64,000 nt of DNA from an uncultured Hyphomicrobiales bacterium (GCA_903931945.1 CAIZEI010000151.1:53406-117405); one strand, 5' to 3'; shown: positions 8,122 to 17,077, counted from the first letter of the stretch. Notes: generated from the sequence alone by a model not told the origin. Numbers and translations: made by a program.

Positions 8122-9777
8122 ATGGCGAAACGGACCACCTTCGGTCGGGCCATTCTGGGCGCCGCGATCATTTCAACAGCGGCGATTGGCGCGTTGTCGC
8201 CCCAGGCGGCGCGCGCGGCGGCGGAAAATGTCGCGCTCGGCGGCGCGCGCGGCCTCGTGAAATCGAGCAAGGGCGACCTGCTCGAAGGCATGATGGTGCA
8301 GTTGATCTCGAAAAAGACCAATATCCGGACAACCGTCTATAGCGACGCAAATGGAGCCTATGAATTCCCCAAACTCGAGTCGGGCGACTACACGCTGCGC
8401 ATCGCGCAGCCGCGCGAGTTCTTCCCCTTCGTGAAGGACAGCATTCATATCGATGGCGCCTCCGCGCTCGACGACATCGTTGTGACGCGCATCGCCAACG
8501 CCGAACTGCTGCCGCCGTTGCCCGAAATCGCGGCGCAGATGACAGGCGCCGAATGGCTGCTCAGCCTGCCGGGAACCTCCGAAGAAAAGGCGCTTTTGAC
8601 CAATTATTGTAATTGGTGTCATTCCTATCAGCAGATTTTTCGCAACCGCTACGACGAACGCAGCTGGTCGAAGATCGTCTACCGCATGACTCGCGGCGCG
8701 GGCTCGCCGCTCATCAACATTCGCGACCCCGGAAGGCTGGCGCCCGGCGAGGAGCCGAAGCTTCTGCACTTCCTGTCAACGGCGCGCGGTCCAGACGCCA
8801 AAGACCCTCCGTTTCAGGAACTGCCGCGCGCACATGGCCGGGCGACGCGTGTCGTCATCACAGAGTACGAATTGCCGCGCGTCGAAACGGCCACACATGA
8901 CGTCACGGGCGATTCCCAGGGAAGACCCTGGTATTCGACCCATCGCAGCTCCTACGTCGGGCGCCTCGATCCAAAGACCGGCGTCGTCGAGGAATTCCAC
9001 GTGCCCTTGCCGCAGGCGGGCTCATTGCCCGGCACGCACTGGATTCATGTCGACAAGAACGACGTCGTCTGGGGCTCGGAAAACTGGGCGCATAATATCT
9101 GGCGACTCGATCCGGCGACGAAGGATTTCAAACGCATTCCGTGGAAAGTGCCGGAGGGCGTCAACTCGCCCATGGGCGGCAATTATGCGCTCGATCTCGA
9201 CGGCCAGATCTGGCGTTCGCGCGAAAAGGGCGTCAGTCAGGTCGATGCGCTGACGGGGATCGAACTCAAGAAATATCCGACCAAAAAATTTGCCGGCACC
9301 TACGGGTCGGCGGTGAGCGCGGATGGTAAATATTTCGGCGGCGGCGCGTGGCCCAAGGATGGCGTGGTCATCGCAGACCTGAAAACCGGCGAGGTCTGGG
9401 AGCCGGATTCGACGCCCAATTCCGGGCCCGCGCGCGGCGAGTTCGATTCCGACGACAATTACTGGGCAGGCGGACGCGGCGGCGTCCTGGTCGAATTCAA
9501 CATGAAGGAAAAACGCATTCACGAATATCGCATCCCGACGCCTTACGCGTCGATGTATTCGGCGAACGCTGACAAAAACGGCGACGTCTGGGCCGGCGAA
9601 ATGCACGCAGGCCGCTACTTCCGCTTCAGCCCGAAGACGGAGACTTTTACGGAATATGTGCTTCCCGAGCCTTATGGCATTGACCGCGAAACCTGGATCG
9701 ACAATTCAACGACGCCGGTGACAGTCTGGTATGTCGATCAGGAAGGATTTCTGGTGCGCATCCAGCCTCTGGATTAG
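8122..9777 (+). CDS. Periplasmic carboxypeptidase-regulatory-like / heme-c / Vgb-type beta-propeller protein
   Basis: A 551-residue exported protein built from three parts. Residues 1-33 are a signal peptide ending AARAAA. Residues 38-125 form a carboxypeptidase-regulatory-like beta-sandwich (GARGLVKSSKG, YSDANGAYEFPKLESGDYTL). Residues 140-215 carry CNWCH at 163-167, a heme-c attachment site. From about 235 to the end there are repeated WYSTHRSSYVGRLDP, VWGSENWAHNIWRLDP and DVWAGEMHAGRYFRF blades, as in virginiamycin-B-lyase-like (SMP-30/Vgb) propellers. Known Vgb cleaves streptogramin B, but such propellers are widespread and this one need not. Its close coupling to the upstream cytochrome c argues for an electron-transfer or oxidative role. 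The substrate is unknown. Confidence 0.8.
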   Translation: MAKRTTFGRAILGAAIISTAAIGALSPQAARAAAENVALGGARGLVKSSKGDLLEGMMVQLISKKTNIRTTVYSDANGAYEFPKLESGDYTLRIAQPREFFPFVKDSIHIDGASALDDIVVTRIANAELLPPLPEIAAQMTGAEWLLSLPGTSEEKALLTNYCNWCHSYQQIFRNRYDERSWSKIVYRMTRGAGSPLINIRDPGRLAPGEEPKLLHFLSTARGPDAKDPPFQELPRAHGRATRVVITEYELPRVETATHDVTGDSQGRPWYSTHRSSYVGRLDPKTGVVEEFHVPLPQAGSLPGTHWIHVDKNDVVWGSENWAHNIWRLDPATKDFKRIPWKVPEGVNSPMGGNYALDLDGQIWRSREKGVSQVDALTGIELKKYPTKKFAGTYGSAVSADGKYFGGGAWPKDGVVIADLKTGEVWEPDSTPNSGPARGEFDSDDNYWAGGRGGVLVEFNMKEKRIHEYRIPTPYASMYSANADKNGDVWAGEMHAGRYFRFSPKTETFTEYVLPEPYGIDRETWIDNSTTPVTVWYVDQEGFLVRIQPLD

Positions 9778-9797
9778 GGCTGGCCCAGGGTCGATCG

Positions 9798-9950
9798 CGC
9801 AAACCCTCTCCCACAGGGAGAGGGTCGTCGTGGAACGGCGGGGTGAGGGTTGCGATCTCCACAAGCTTGTCCAGCAATTCCTGAGATCGAATCCCCTCAT
9901 CCGGCGCTTCGCGCCACCTTGTCCCCAAGGGAGAAGGACTTCTCGCATAG
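9798..9950. repeat. Long dispersed repeat, copy A (inverted relative to copy at 21957-22113)
   Basis: About 150 bases bounded by two palindromes, CCCTCTCCC...GGGAGAGGG (9804-9824) and CCTTGTCCC...GGGAGAAGG (9917-9937), with an inner GGCGC-TTC-GCGCC palindrome (9903-9915). Its reverse complement matches 21957-22113 along its whole length, differing at roughly a dozen positions by eye plus one single-base indel. It fills the gap between two convergent genes. Confidence 0.85.
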
Positions 9951-10001
9951 CTGGATTTTTGCTTCGCCCGCCTCTTCCTTGTTGGTGTGTGCAATAACCT
10001 G

Positions 10002-10928
10002 TCATCGCTTCCAGTGCGGGGAAAATTGTAACGCCACGACATTCTCGTAAGAGACATCCGTGTCAAGCAACCCAACCGCACGCTGAAATTCCACCATCCC
10101 GGCGACCGCCTCGCGCGAAATGCTGGCGTCGTAAAACGGCAGATCGCGCCTCACGAGATCGGCGATGAGGCCGGCTTCATAGGCAGGGAACAGTTTGCGC
10201 CCGACCTGCGTGGCCAGTGAAACATCCGCACGCAAAGCTTCCTGCGTTTTGACGAGCGCACGAACCGCCGCCGCCGCTGCGCCGGGATTTTCAGCGATCA
10301 GTCTGTCGGTCGTCATCATAGCGGGCATGGTATAATGTAGCGCTTTGGGCGGGCCATCGCCGCGCCTTGCATCGATCACCATTGTTCCGGCGCCAGAACG
10401 GATCGCGACTTCGGCGCCCATGCCATTGGCCCAGAATCCGTCGATGGCGCCCGCCTGCAAGGCTTTTGCCGCAGCGACGCCAAAGTTCTTCGTCGCATCG
10501 AGGAACTGCATAGGAACCGGCGTAATATTGACCTTGTCGCGTATGACATCGACGCCCGACTCCACCAGCAATTGGCGCAATCCGAGATCAACCATTGGCG
10601 CCGCGCCGATGGTCAAACCCTTGATCGCCTCGATATCGCCGCGCTTCGCGCCAAGCGTCGATTTCAGGATCAGGAACCAGTACATGTTTTGCGCCTGCGC
10701 GGCGATGAGCCTGGCCCCCTGCCACTGTGGAAAAGCGGCAGGAACGCTGTGGGCGGAGCCACCGACAAAATCAACTCCGCCCTCGCGCAATGTCTGCAAC
10801 GCGCGATCGACCGGAAAGATCAGTTCCAGCGTCATATCCAGCCCTTCTTTCTGGAAGAAGCCGAGTTCAACCGCCGCAGCGACCGGAAAATAGGAATTCG
10901 ATATCAGGTCAGGAATAGCGATTTTCAT
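10002..10928 (-). CDS. NMT1/THI5-like ABC-type substrate-binding protein without signal peptide
   Basis: A 308-residue periplasmic-binding-protein fold of the NMT1/SsuA type: MKIAIPDLISNSYFPVAAAVELGFFQKEGLDM at the N-terminus, then GGVDFVGGSAHS and GLTIGAAPMVDLGLRQLL. Relatives bind nitrate, sulfonates, taurine or pyrimidine precursors. I start at the ATG at 10928. Upstream in-frame codons to 11048 do not form a signal peptide, so the protein appears cytoplasmic, unusual for a transport receptor. No permease or ATPase is adjacent. It is divergent from the Bug-type gene at 11027. It may be an orphan receptor or a THI5-like cytosolic enzyme. Confidence 0.7.
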   Translation of the reverse strand: MKIAIPDLISNSYFPVAAAVELGFFQKEGLDMTLELIFPVDRALQTLREGGVDFVGGSAHSVPAAFPQWQGARLIAAQAQNMYWFLILKSTLGAKRGDIEAIKGLTIGAAPMVDLGLRQLLVESGVDVIRDKVNITPVPMQFLDATKNFGVAAAKALQAGAIDGFWANGMGAEVAIRSGAGTMVIDARRGDGPPKALHYTMPAMMTTDRLIAENPGAAAAAVRALVKTQEALRADVSLATQVGRKLFPAYEAGLIADLVRRDLPFYDASISREAVAGMVEFQRAVGLLDTDVSYENVVALQFSPHWKR

Positions 10929-11026
10929 GGGGCTAAACTCATTGCGCGGACGGTCGTTTGGCAGACCATACCGGCCCCTTGCCCGCATGGCAAAAATCGC
11001 CGACGATGATCGCGGGAGGATCAGCC

Positions 11027-12007
11027 ATGACGCTGGACAGACGCGCATTCACAGCCCTGATCGCAGCGCAGGCGTTGGCGCCGCCTGCGCACGCGCAGAC
11101 CGCGTGGCCGCAAAAGCCTGTCACCATGGTCGTTTCCAACGGCGCCGGTTCAAGCCCCGATGTCATGGCGCGTCTGCTTGCAAGCCGCATGGAGCCTGTG
11201 CTCGGACAGGCTGTGATCATCGAGGACAAACCAGGCGCCGGCAATGTCATCGGCGCGATGAACGTCGCCCGCGCCGCGCCCGATGGCTACAGGCTGTTTT
11301 TTGCAACCTCTGCGGCGCTCGCTGCCAATCCCTATCTCGTGAAAAATCTGCCCTACGATCCGCGCAAGGATTTTGAACCGATTGCGATGCTCAATCGCAC
11401 GCATCAATATATTCTGGTTCACAAGGACGTGCCTGCCTCGACGCTGGCCGAACTCATTGCGCTCGAGAAAAAGGCGCCGGGGTCGATGTCGATCGCCATT
11501 GACGGACCGCGCAATCTGGCCGGCGTCACGGCGCAGGCGTTGAACAAACGCGCGGGAACGAAATTTGTGCTCGTCACCTATCCCAACATCATGAACGGCG
11601 TGCAGGAAATGCTGGCAGGCCGCATTCAGGCGGGCGTCTTTCCCGTCGCCATCACGCAGACCGCTGTCAATGAGGGAACACTGCGCGCGCTCGCCGTCGC
11701 GTCGACGGCGCACATGACATCGCGGCCTGACATTCCCGCTGTGTCCGAACTTTTTCCGAATTTTGATTTCAGCGGCTGGTTTATCGTCATGGCGCCAAAA
11801 GGCGCGCCCCCGGAGGTGATTCAAAAGGTCAATGCAGCGCTGGACATCGCCATGCGCGATCCGCAAGTGCTCGGCATGGCGCCGGCGCTTGGATATGATT
11901 TCGATCCGAAGGGAATCGGCGGCCCGGAAAAAGCGGCGGCTTTCCTTAACGGGCAATTGAATTATTGGGCGACGGTGACAAAGGAACTGGGCATCGAGCC
12001 GGAATGA
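11027..12007 (+). CDS. Bug/TctC-family periplasmic substrate-binding protein
   Basis: A 326-residue exported binding protein of the tripartite tricarboxylate transporter (Bug/TctC) family, which captures small carboxylates. Start is the ATG at 11027, behind GGGAGGATCAGCC. The N-terminus is a Tat-like signal (TLDRRAFTALIAAQALAPPAHA, with RR at residues 5-6). Family motifs: WPQKPVTMVV, IIEDKPGAGNVIGAMNVARAAPDGY and the PYDPRKDFEPIAML segment. No tctA or tctB membrane genes are near, as is common for Bug proteins. The next gene begins 48 bases downstream. Confidence 0.88.
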   Translation: MTLDRRAFTALIAAQALAPPAHAQTAWPQKPVTMVVSNGAGSSPDVMARLLASRMEPVLGQAVIIEDKPGAGNVIGAMNVARAAPDGYRLFFATSAALAANPYLVKNLPYDPRKDFEPIAMLNRTHQYILVHKDVPASTLAELIALEKKAPGSMSIAIDGPRNLAGVTAQALNKRAGTKFVLVTYPNIMNGVQEMLAGRIQAGVFPVAITQTAVNEGTLRALAVASTAHMTSRPDIPAVSELFPNFDFSGWFIVMAPKGAPPEVIQKVNAALDIAMRDPQVLGMAPALGYDFDPKGIGGPEKAAAFLNGQLNYWATVTKELGIEPE

Positions 12008-12054
12008 TTGGCTCCGCTCCTTGGCCTTTGTCTTTATTTGAGGAGAAACCGACG

Positions 12055-12687
12055 TTGTCGACCAAGGCCATGGCCCCTCGCTTCGCTCTCGCGTTATTCG
12101 TTTGCGTCGGCATCGCCCACGCCAAGGCCCAGACGGGCCAGCAGACTCAAACGATTGTACTGGTGCGGCACGGCGAGAAACCCGAGCTGGGACTCGGACA
12201 GCTCACATGCCAGGGGCTCAACCGCGCGTTGGCGTTGTCCGCGGTCATCGCGCGCGAATTTGGACCGCCCGCAGCGATCAAGGCGCCCGATCCGTCCGAC
12301 TCGAAGCTTGATCATGGCAAGCCCTATAATTATGTCCGGCCACTGGCCACGATCGAACCCACCGCGATTGCGTTCGGCCTGCCCGTCGACACGACTCTTG
12401 GCGTTTCCAAATTGGGCGCGCTGCGGCGCGCGCTTGAGGCCGACGCCTATAAAAACGCCTTTGTTCTGGTGGCTTGGGAACACACGGGCATCGTCAAATT
12501 GGCTCGCAAGTTGATGATCGATTTTGGCGGCGACTCCAAGTCCGTGCCCAAATGGGATAGCGAGGATTTCGATAGCATCTATGTGCTAAGAATCACGCGC
12601 GATGGCACGACGCCAACCATCGCCTTCGAGCACAAGCACGAGGGACTTGATGGGCAACCAACGACGTGTCCAGTTCAACCGCATTGA
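12055..12687 (+). CDS. Exported histidine phosphatase family protein
   Basis: A 210-residue protein with the histidine-phosphatase (phosphoglycerate-mutase-like) N-terminal motif TIVLVRHGEKP, whose His is phosphorylated during catalysis. Secondary support is VLVAWEHTGIVKLARKL, which supplies the second catalytic His. A hydrophobic leader (APRFALALFVCVGIAHAKAQ) predicts export. I start at TTG 12055 because GAGGAG lies about 9 bases upstream. The in-frame ATG at 12070 lacks a ribosome-binding site at proper distance. It sits between two Bug-type genes on the same strand, with short gaps. The substrate is unknown. Confidence 0.75.
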   Translation: MSTKAMAPRFALALFVCVGIAHAKAQTGQQTQTIVLVRHGEKPELGLGQLTCQGLNRALALSAVIAREFGPPAAIKAPDPSDSKLDHGKPYNYVRPLATIEPTAIAFGLPVDTTLGVSKLGALRRALEADAYKNAFVLVAWEHTGIVKLARKLMIDFGGDSKSVPKWDSEDFDSIYVLRITRDGTTPTIAFEHKHEGLDGQPTTCPVQPH

Positions 12688-12715
12688 CGCACGTGTGGGA
12701 ATGGGAGAGCGAGAC

Positions 12716-13684
12716 ATGGCGCACACGCGTAGGACTTTCTCGGCGTTGTTCGCCGCCTCCGCTCTCGCCCCCCTCGCCGCGCGCGCGCAGGAAAAATGGC
12801 CGACCCGCCCCGTGCGATGGATCCTGCCCTTCGGCGCAGGTTCGGGCGTCGATGTCGGCGCACGCCTGCTAACCGAAAGGCTCGCCGCAAAATGGGGCCA
12901 GCCCATCATCGTCGACAATCGCCCTGGTGGCGATGGCATCATCGCAATGACAGCCTTTCTCAACGCCAATGACGATCATGTCCTGCTGTATTGCGGGACC
13001 GGCTCCTACACTGTGCATCCCTACGAGATCGAGAACCTGCCCTATCAGTTCCAGCGCGATCTCGCGCCGATCGCCCATGTCGCCAACACCGTGATGGCGA
13101 TCACAACGCCGGCTTCCATGCAGATCGGTTCGCTGAAGGATTTTGTGGCGCTGGCCAAAGCCAATCCGGGCAAGCTGAACGCTGCCGTGCCACAGGGCAT
13201 TTCAGAACTGGTCTTCGACGGTTTTGTGAAATCCGAGGGGCTGGAAATCCAGAAAGTGCCCTACAAGGATGTCGTGCAGGCCGTGCCCGATCTCGTCGAA
13301 TCCCGCATCAACATCATGTACACATCCTATGCCGTCGTGCGCCCCATCGCGGTTGCAGGCACAGGCAAAGTGCTGGCGATTGGCGCGCAGTCCCGCGTCG
13401 CCACGCTTCCCGCAATCCCCACGGCGCGCGAGGCGGGCGTGCCGTCGTTTGAACTCGATGGTCTCTCCGGCCTGTTCGGCCCGGCCAAAATGCCGCTCGC
13501 CCTGCGGCAGAAAATCGGCGCCGATATTGTCGATGTGATGAAGGACCCGACAATCACGGAACGCCTTGCCGCCTCCGGACAGACGCCCGCGCCCGGCGGC
13601 CCCGAAGACCTTGGCGCCGCCGTGCAGGGCCAGATCGACCAGGTCGACGCCATCGCGAAATTGCTGGGGATGCAGAAGAAATAG
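12716..13684 (+). CDS. Bug/TctC-family periplasmic substrate-binding protein
   Basis: Second Bug-type receptor (322 residues), start ATG at 12716 behind GGGAGAGCGAGAC. The Tat-like leader is MAHTRRTFSALFAASALAPL with cleavage near ARA-QEK. Family motifs: WPTRPVRWILPFGAGSGVDVGARLL, IIVDNRPGGDGIIAMTAF and YQFQRDLAPIAHV. It differs clearly from the copy at 11027, so the two probably bind different organic acids. It follows the histidine phosphatase by 28 bases and may share its transcript. No membrane partners are adjacent. Confidence 0.88.
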   Translation: MAHTRRTFSALFAASALAPLAARAQEKWPTRPVRWILPFGAGSGVDVGARLLTERLAAKWGQPIIVDNRPGGDGIIAMTAFLNANDDHVLLYCGTGSYTVHPYEIENLPYQFQRDLAPIAHVANTVMAITTPASMQIGSLKDFVALAKANPGKLNAAVPQGISELVFDGFVKSEGLEIQKVPYKDVVQAVPDLVESRINIMYTSYAVVRPIAVAGTGKVLAIGAQSRVATLPAIPTAREAGVPSFELDGLSGLFGPAKMPLALRQKIGADIVDVMKDPTITERLAASGQTPAPGGPEDLGAAVQGQIDQVDAIAKLLGMQKK

Positions 13685-13709
13685 AATGATTGCGTGCGAA
13701 TCCGGCGCG

Positions 13710-13949
13710 TCAGTCCTTGATGGCGTCCGAAGACGGCGTGTCGTCGGCAATGACTTCGAACTGGTCGGCCCGGCTACCCCAGATCACGCGGTTGGGGCTG
13801 AAACGCACGTCAAGCCGGTCAGGGGTTCGCGTGGGATAACCGAGGATGCGATAGCGGCAGAGGACGGCGCCTTCGGCCCCCGGCGCGATATCCCAATCGC
13901 GGGCAACCCGCGACGCGGCTTTAAGACGGACTCTTTGCAAGACTTCCAT
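13710..13949 (-). CDS. Small conserved-type hypothetical protein (79 aa)
   Basis: A 79-residue cytoplasmic protein with an N-terminal MEVLQRVRLKAASRVARDWD, a Cys in VLCRYRILG and a C-terminal acidic stretch. I do not recognise a named family. It is supported by a good ribosome-binding sequence (GGGGAGAGCAAT) before ATG 13949 and by isolated placement between genes. The middle alternates like a small beta-barrel, but no function can be given. Confidence 0.5.
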   Translation of the reverse strand: MEVLQRVRLKAASRVARDWDIAPGAEGAVLCRYRILGYPTRTPDRLDVRFSPNRVIWGSRADQFEVIADDTPSSDAIKD

Positions 13950-14262
13950 ATTGCTCTCCCCGATCCGGGCTCAGCCGATGAAAGACGCGGCCTGAGGCAT
14001 CAGAATTATTGCACCGCGTCAAGTTATCGCTGCGCTGCAAAATTGCAAGTCAATTCTGCGGCATGATGAACGCGCACAAGGGGCGGAATGCGCTAATCGT
14101 AAGACTTTATATATAAAATCAATCGGTTGGGTAGCTAAAGAGTTGTCGCAAATGTGTTGAAAATCCTACACAGGCGCAGGGCGGCTGGTAGGAGAATGAC
14201 GGCAAACCGTTTCGTGAGATGGCTCCTGCACATGTCGTGGCTACGTGCGGAAAATTCAGCCC
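13950..14262. other. Intergenic stretch, no gene seen
   Basis: About 310 bases between the small hypothetical gene and the trmB stop. It includes a low-GC run (14100-14135, TATATATAAAATC) unlike its GC-rich surroundings. It could hold the promoter for the hypothetical gene on the minus strand. I see no tRNA, hairpin terminator or open frame worth calling. Confidence 0.5.
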
Positions 14263-14967
14263 CTACATTCTCTCAAACGTCAGATAGGCGCTCGTGCGCC
14301 CTTCGCGCCGGGCCTTTTGCTCGTAGCGGGTCGGGCTGTAGCCCGGCCAGGGCGCCAGCCAGTCCGTGGATTTTTCCGCCCGCCATGCAAAATCCGTTGA
14401 CACAGCCACCCGAGCCAGCGTCCAGCCAACGTAATCATCGATGTCGCTGGCGAACCGCCAGACGCCGCCGGGTTTCAAAACTCGCGCGATGGCGGCGATC
14501 GATTCTTCGGAGACAAAGCGGCGCTTGCGATGGCGCCATTTCGGCCAGGGATCGGGATACAGCAGATCGACCCGGTCGACGGAGCCTCCCGGCAGCCGCA
14601 GCAGGATGTCTAGGGCGTTTCGATTGTAGACGCGGATATTGCGCAGGCCAGCCTCATCGATTGCAGCCAGCAATTTTGCAACGCCATTGACGAAGGGCTC
14701 GCAGCCAATAAAGCCGGTTTGGGGATGCGCCGCAGCGCCTGCGGCCAGATGCTCGCCGCCGCCAAAGCCAATCTCGATCACCAGGGATTGCGCAGGAAAA
14801 TCAAACAGGGCGCCCGGGTCTATGGGTTCGCCGCCCGGCGGCAGACCGATCTTCGGCAGCAGGGTCTCGATGAGACCGGCGTGATAGAGGCGCAGCCTTT
14901 TGCCATGCGCGCGGCCATGCAACTGGCGATGCGCCGGCCTGGCTTTTTCGGGGGAGGAGCGGCGCAC
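14263..14967 (-). CDS. trmB: tRNA (guanine-N7-)-methyltransferase TrmB
   Basis: SAM-dependent enzyme that makes m7G46 in tRNA variable loops. The 234-residue product has the SAM-binding motif VIEIGFGGGEHLAAGA, the acidic FIGCEPFVNGVAKLL loop, the catalytic/tRNA motif DLLYPDPWPKWRHRKRR and the C-terminal PTRYEQKAR. Length is typical. It lies downstream of metK on the same strand, with a repeat element of about 145 bases between. This lnt / XRE / metK / trmB order is usual in the group. Confidence 0.96.
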   Translation of the reverse strand: MRRSSPEKARPAHRQLHGRAHGKRLRLYHAGLIETLLPKIGLPPGGEPIDPGALFDFPAQSLVIEIGFGGGEHLAAGAAAHPQTGFIGCEPFVNGVAKLLAAIDEAGLRNIRVYNRNALDILLRLPGGSVDRVDLLYPDPWPKWRHRKRRFVSEESIAAIARVLKPGGVWRFASDIDDYVGWTLARVAVSTDFAWRAEKSTDWLAPWPGYSPTRYEQKARREGRTSAYLTFERM

Positions 14968-15003
14968 CGGAGGTCTCGAAACTGGTCGCGATCAGCGCGG
15001 GTT

Positions 15004-15148
15004 TTCCTTCTCCCATAGGGAGAAGGTGGGCCGAAGGCCCGGATGAGGGGTAACCCGTTGGAGAGTCAGGGCGCGAACCCGCGACGATTGCAACCCATCA
15101 CCCGGCCCGCTTAAAGGCGGTCCACCCTCTCCTTTTGGGAGAGGGTTC
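15004..15148. repeat. Long dispersed repeat, divergent copy between trmB and metK
   Basis: Same architecture as the copies at 9798 and 21957: an outer palindrome CCTTCTCCC...GGGAGAAGG (15006-15026), an inner GGCC-GAA-GGCC, GGATGAGGGG, a variable spacer, and a second palindrome ACCCTCTCC...GGAGAGGGT (15124-15146). The middle differs, so it is a related subfamily. It ends 9 bases before the metK stop and may serve as its 3' mRNA hairpin. Confidence 0.75.
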
Positions 15149-15156
15149 CAATCCGC

Positions 15157-16344
15157 TCAGAACGCCGCCTTCAACTTGTCGGCGAGATCTGTCTTTTCCC
15201 ACGTGAAGCCGCCCGTTGCATCGGGTTCGCGTCCGAAATGGCCGAACGCCGACGTGCGCGCGTAAATGGGATGGTTGAGGTTGAGATGCTCGCGGATGCC
15301 GCGCGGCGACAGGCTCATGATTTCGCCCAACACCTTTTCAAGCTTTTCGCCATCGACCTTGCCGGTATCGTAGAGATCGGCGTAGATCGAAAGCGGTTGG
15401 GCAACGCCGATCGCATAGGCCAACTGGATGCAGCAGCGATCGGCCAGGCCAGCGGCGACCCCGTTCTTGGCGAGATATCGCGCGGCATAGGCCGCCGAAC
15501 GGTCAACTTTCGTCGGATCCTTGCCCGAGAAAGCGCCGCCGCCATGCGGGGCTGCGCCGCCGTAGGTGTCGACAATGATCTTGCGACCGGTGAGCCCGGT
15601 ATCGCCATCCGGACCGCCAATGAAGAATTTGCCGGTGGGGTTGATGTGCCAGACCGTGTCCTTGCTGATCCAGCCTTCTGGCAGGGCCGAGCGAACATAA
15701 GGCTCAACCGCAGCGCGGATTTGCGCCGATGTCATATCTTCAATCAGATGCTGATGCGAAACGACGATCTGCGTCACGCCAACGGGCTTGCCGTTTTCGT
15801 AGCGCACGGTCACCTGGCTCTTGGCGTCGGGGCCAAGGTGCTTTTCCTTGCCCGCGTGCCGTGCTTCGGAGATCAGACGCAGAATTTTATGCGAATACGC
15901 CAGCGGCGCCGGCATGAGTTCGGGCGTCTCGCGGCAGGCGTAGCCGAACATGATGCCCTGATCGCCCGCGCCTTCGTCCTTGTTGCCGGCCGAATCGACG
16001 CCCTGCGCGATATCGGCAGACTGCGCATGCAGCAGCACTTCGATCCTGGCGTTGGCGTGATGAAAACCATCCTGCTCATAGCCAATGTCCTTGATCGCCT
16101 GGCGGGCGGTCGCCACGATCTGCTCCTCGGAGAGCTTTGGCCCGCGCACTTCGCCAGCGATCACAACGCGATTGGTCGTGCACAGCGTCTCGCAGGCGAC
16201 GCGGATTTGATAGGGGTCGACGCCCGCCTTGGCGCCTTCGCGGAAGAACAGGTCAACCACTTCGTCGGAGATTCGATCGCTCACCTTGTCCGGGTGACCT
16301 TCAGAGACCGACTCGCTTGTGAAGAGATAGGATTTACGCGCCAC
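15157..16344 (-). CDS. metK: S-adenosylmethionine synthetase
   Basis: Makes S-adenosylmethionine from methionine and ATP. The 395-residue product has the signatures [30 protein letters not shown] and [20 protein letters not shown] start at GTG 16344 because GGAGG lies 8 bases upstream and the protein then begins with [13 protein letters not shown], matching family length. An in-frame upstream ATG (16377) adds 11 unconserved residues. It follows an XRE regulator gene after a 157-base leader. trmB lies downstream. Confidence 0.95.
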   Translation of the reverse strand: MARKSYLFTSESVSEGHPDKVSDRISDEVVDLFFREGAKAGVDPYQIRVACETLCTTNRVVIAGEVRGPKLSEEQIVATARQAIKDIGYEQDGFHHANARIEVLLHAQSADIAQGVDSAGNKDEGAGDQGIMFGYACRETPELMPAPLAYSHKILRLISEARHAGKEKHLGPDAKSQVTVRYENGKPVGVTQIVVSHQHLIEDMTSAQIRAAVEPYVRSALPEGWISKDTVWHINPTGKFFIGGPDGDTGLTGRKIIVDTYGGAAPHGGGAFSGKDPTKVDRSAAYAARYLAKNGVAAGLADRCCIQLAYAIGVAQPLSIYADLYDTGKVDGEKLEKVLGEIMSLSPRGIREHLNLNHPIYARTSAFGHFGREPDATGGFTWEKTDLADKLKAAF

Positions 16345-16501
16345 GCGTTTGCCTCCAGAAGGGCTCCATAAAAGCACTGCGGCGGTGTCGGCCCCGGACC
16401 TTTACGCTGCATGCACGACCCTTGGCCGCGCCGGGCGTATTGCAGACAGCGTTCGTTTCGTCAAGCTATTTTGGCCATATCGTTCGATAGATCGAACACT
16501 C
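16345..16501 (-). other. metK leader region
   Basis: 157 bases between the XRE gene and metK on the minus strand. It carries a possible promoter (see 16436-16464) and, near its start, an inverted repeat TTCGAT-CTAT-CGAA-like (16482-16497). The transcribed part contains GCGTAAAGG and a GGAGC box before the ribosome-binding site. These recall short SAM-sensing leaders, but I could not match a known class. Regulation by SAM is only a possibility. Confidence 0.35.
16436..16464 (-). promoter_or_regulatory. Possible metK promoter
   Basis: On the minus strand TTGACG (16464-16459) is followed after 17 bases by AATACG (16441-16436). The -35 is good and the -10 poor. The position, about 90 bases before the metK GTG, fits a metK-specific start site. 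Confidence 0.35.
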
Positions 16502-16945
16502 TCAGACGCCTTTATCTGCGGCAAGCGCTTCGGCGGATGGATCTGACTCCGCAAGCGCAGCGACAAGATCGACCACGCGTTTTCGCACTTTCGGGTCCCT
16601 GATACGGGCGAATGAGCGGTTGAGTTGCAACCCTTCCACCGTCGAAATGAAATCCACCACATATTGACTTGATGGCGCCTCGGCAAAGCCGTTCAGCGGC
16701 GCGTCATCGCCCTGTGGCGAGCCTTCAAAGAAGAATGACGGCGGCGCCTGCAATATTTTTGCGATTTCCTGCAAGCGACTGGCGCCAATCCGGTTGGAGC
16801 CCTTTTCGTATTTCTGCACTTGCTGGAACGTCAAACCCAAAGCTTCGCCAAGTTTTTCCTGGCTCCACCCAAGCAATATACGCTTCATCCGGACACGGCT
16901 GCCGACATGTTTGTCGATCGGATTGGGGGTCTTCTTGATCAACAT
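16502..16945 (-). CDS. XRE-family helix-turn-helix regulator
   Basis: A 147-residue DNA-binding protein. Residues 12-70 form a Cro/CI-type HTH (VGSRVRMKRILLGWSQEKLG, then LGLTFQQVQKYEKGSNRI). The C-terminal part carries the FFFEG segment followed by a helical region, the form conserved upstream of metK in many Hyphomicrobiales. It is transcribed with or just ahead of metK and lies downstream of lnt. The lnt-XRE gap holds an imperfect TTACGTGCGTAA-type palindrome that could be its own operator. The target genes are not known to me. Confidence 0.88.
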   Translation of the reverse strand: MLIKKTPNPIDKHVGSRVRMKRILLGWSQEKLGEALGLTFQQVQKYEKGSNRIGASRLQEIAKILQAPPSFFFEGSPQGDDAPLNGFAEAPSSQYVVDFISTVEGLQLNRSFARIRDPKVRKRVVDLVAALAESDPSAEALAADKGV

Positions 16946-17077
16946 CGAAATTCCTTTTTATCGCTCGCGGCAGGTTTGCTCGTCCCTACACTTTTATAAC
17001 GCTTTTCATTTCAAAGGGTTCACTTTACGCACGTAATACGCGAATAATTGCATCGCCGCAACAGAGGTCGCCGGCGG

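Noticed and set aside
8122..9777. Streptogramin resistance (Vgb) gene
   Set aside because: The propeller is only Vgb-like, and it is joined to a signal peptide, a regulatory-like domain and a heme site. A resistance function is not supported.
15238..16371. 377-codon plus-strand frame opposite metK
   Set aside because: Antisense shadow of metK with no family similarity.
16345..16501. SAM-II or SAM/SAH riboswitch before metK
   Set aside because: Single words are similar, but the conserved loop and pseudoknot order could not be matched by eye. Kept only as a weak finding.
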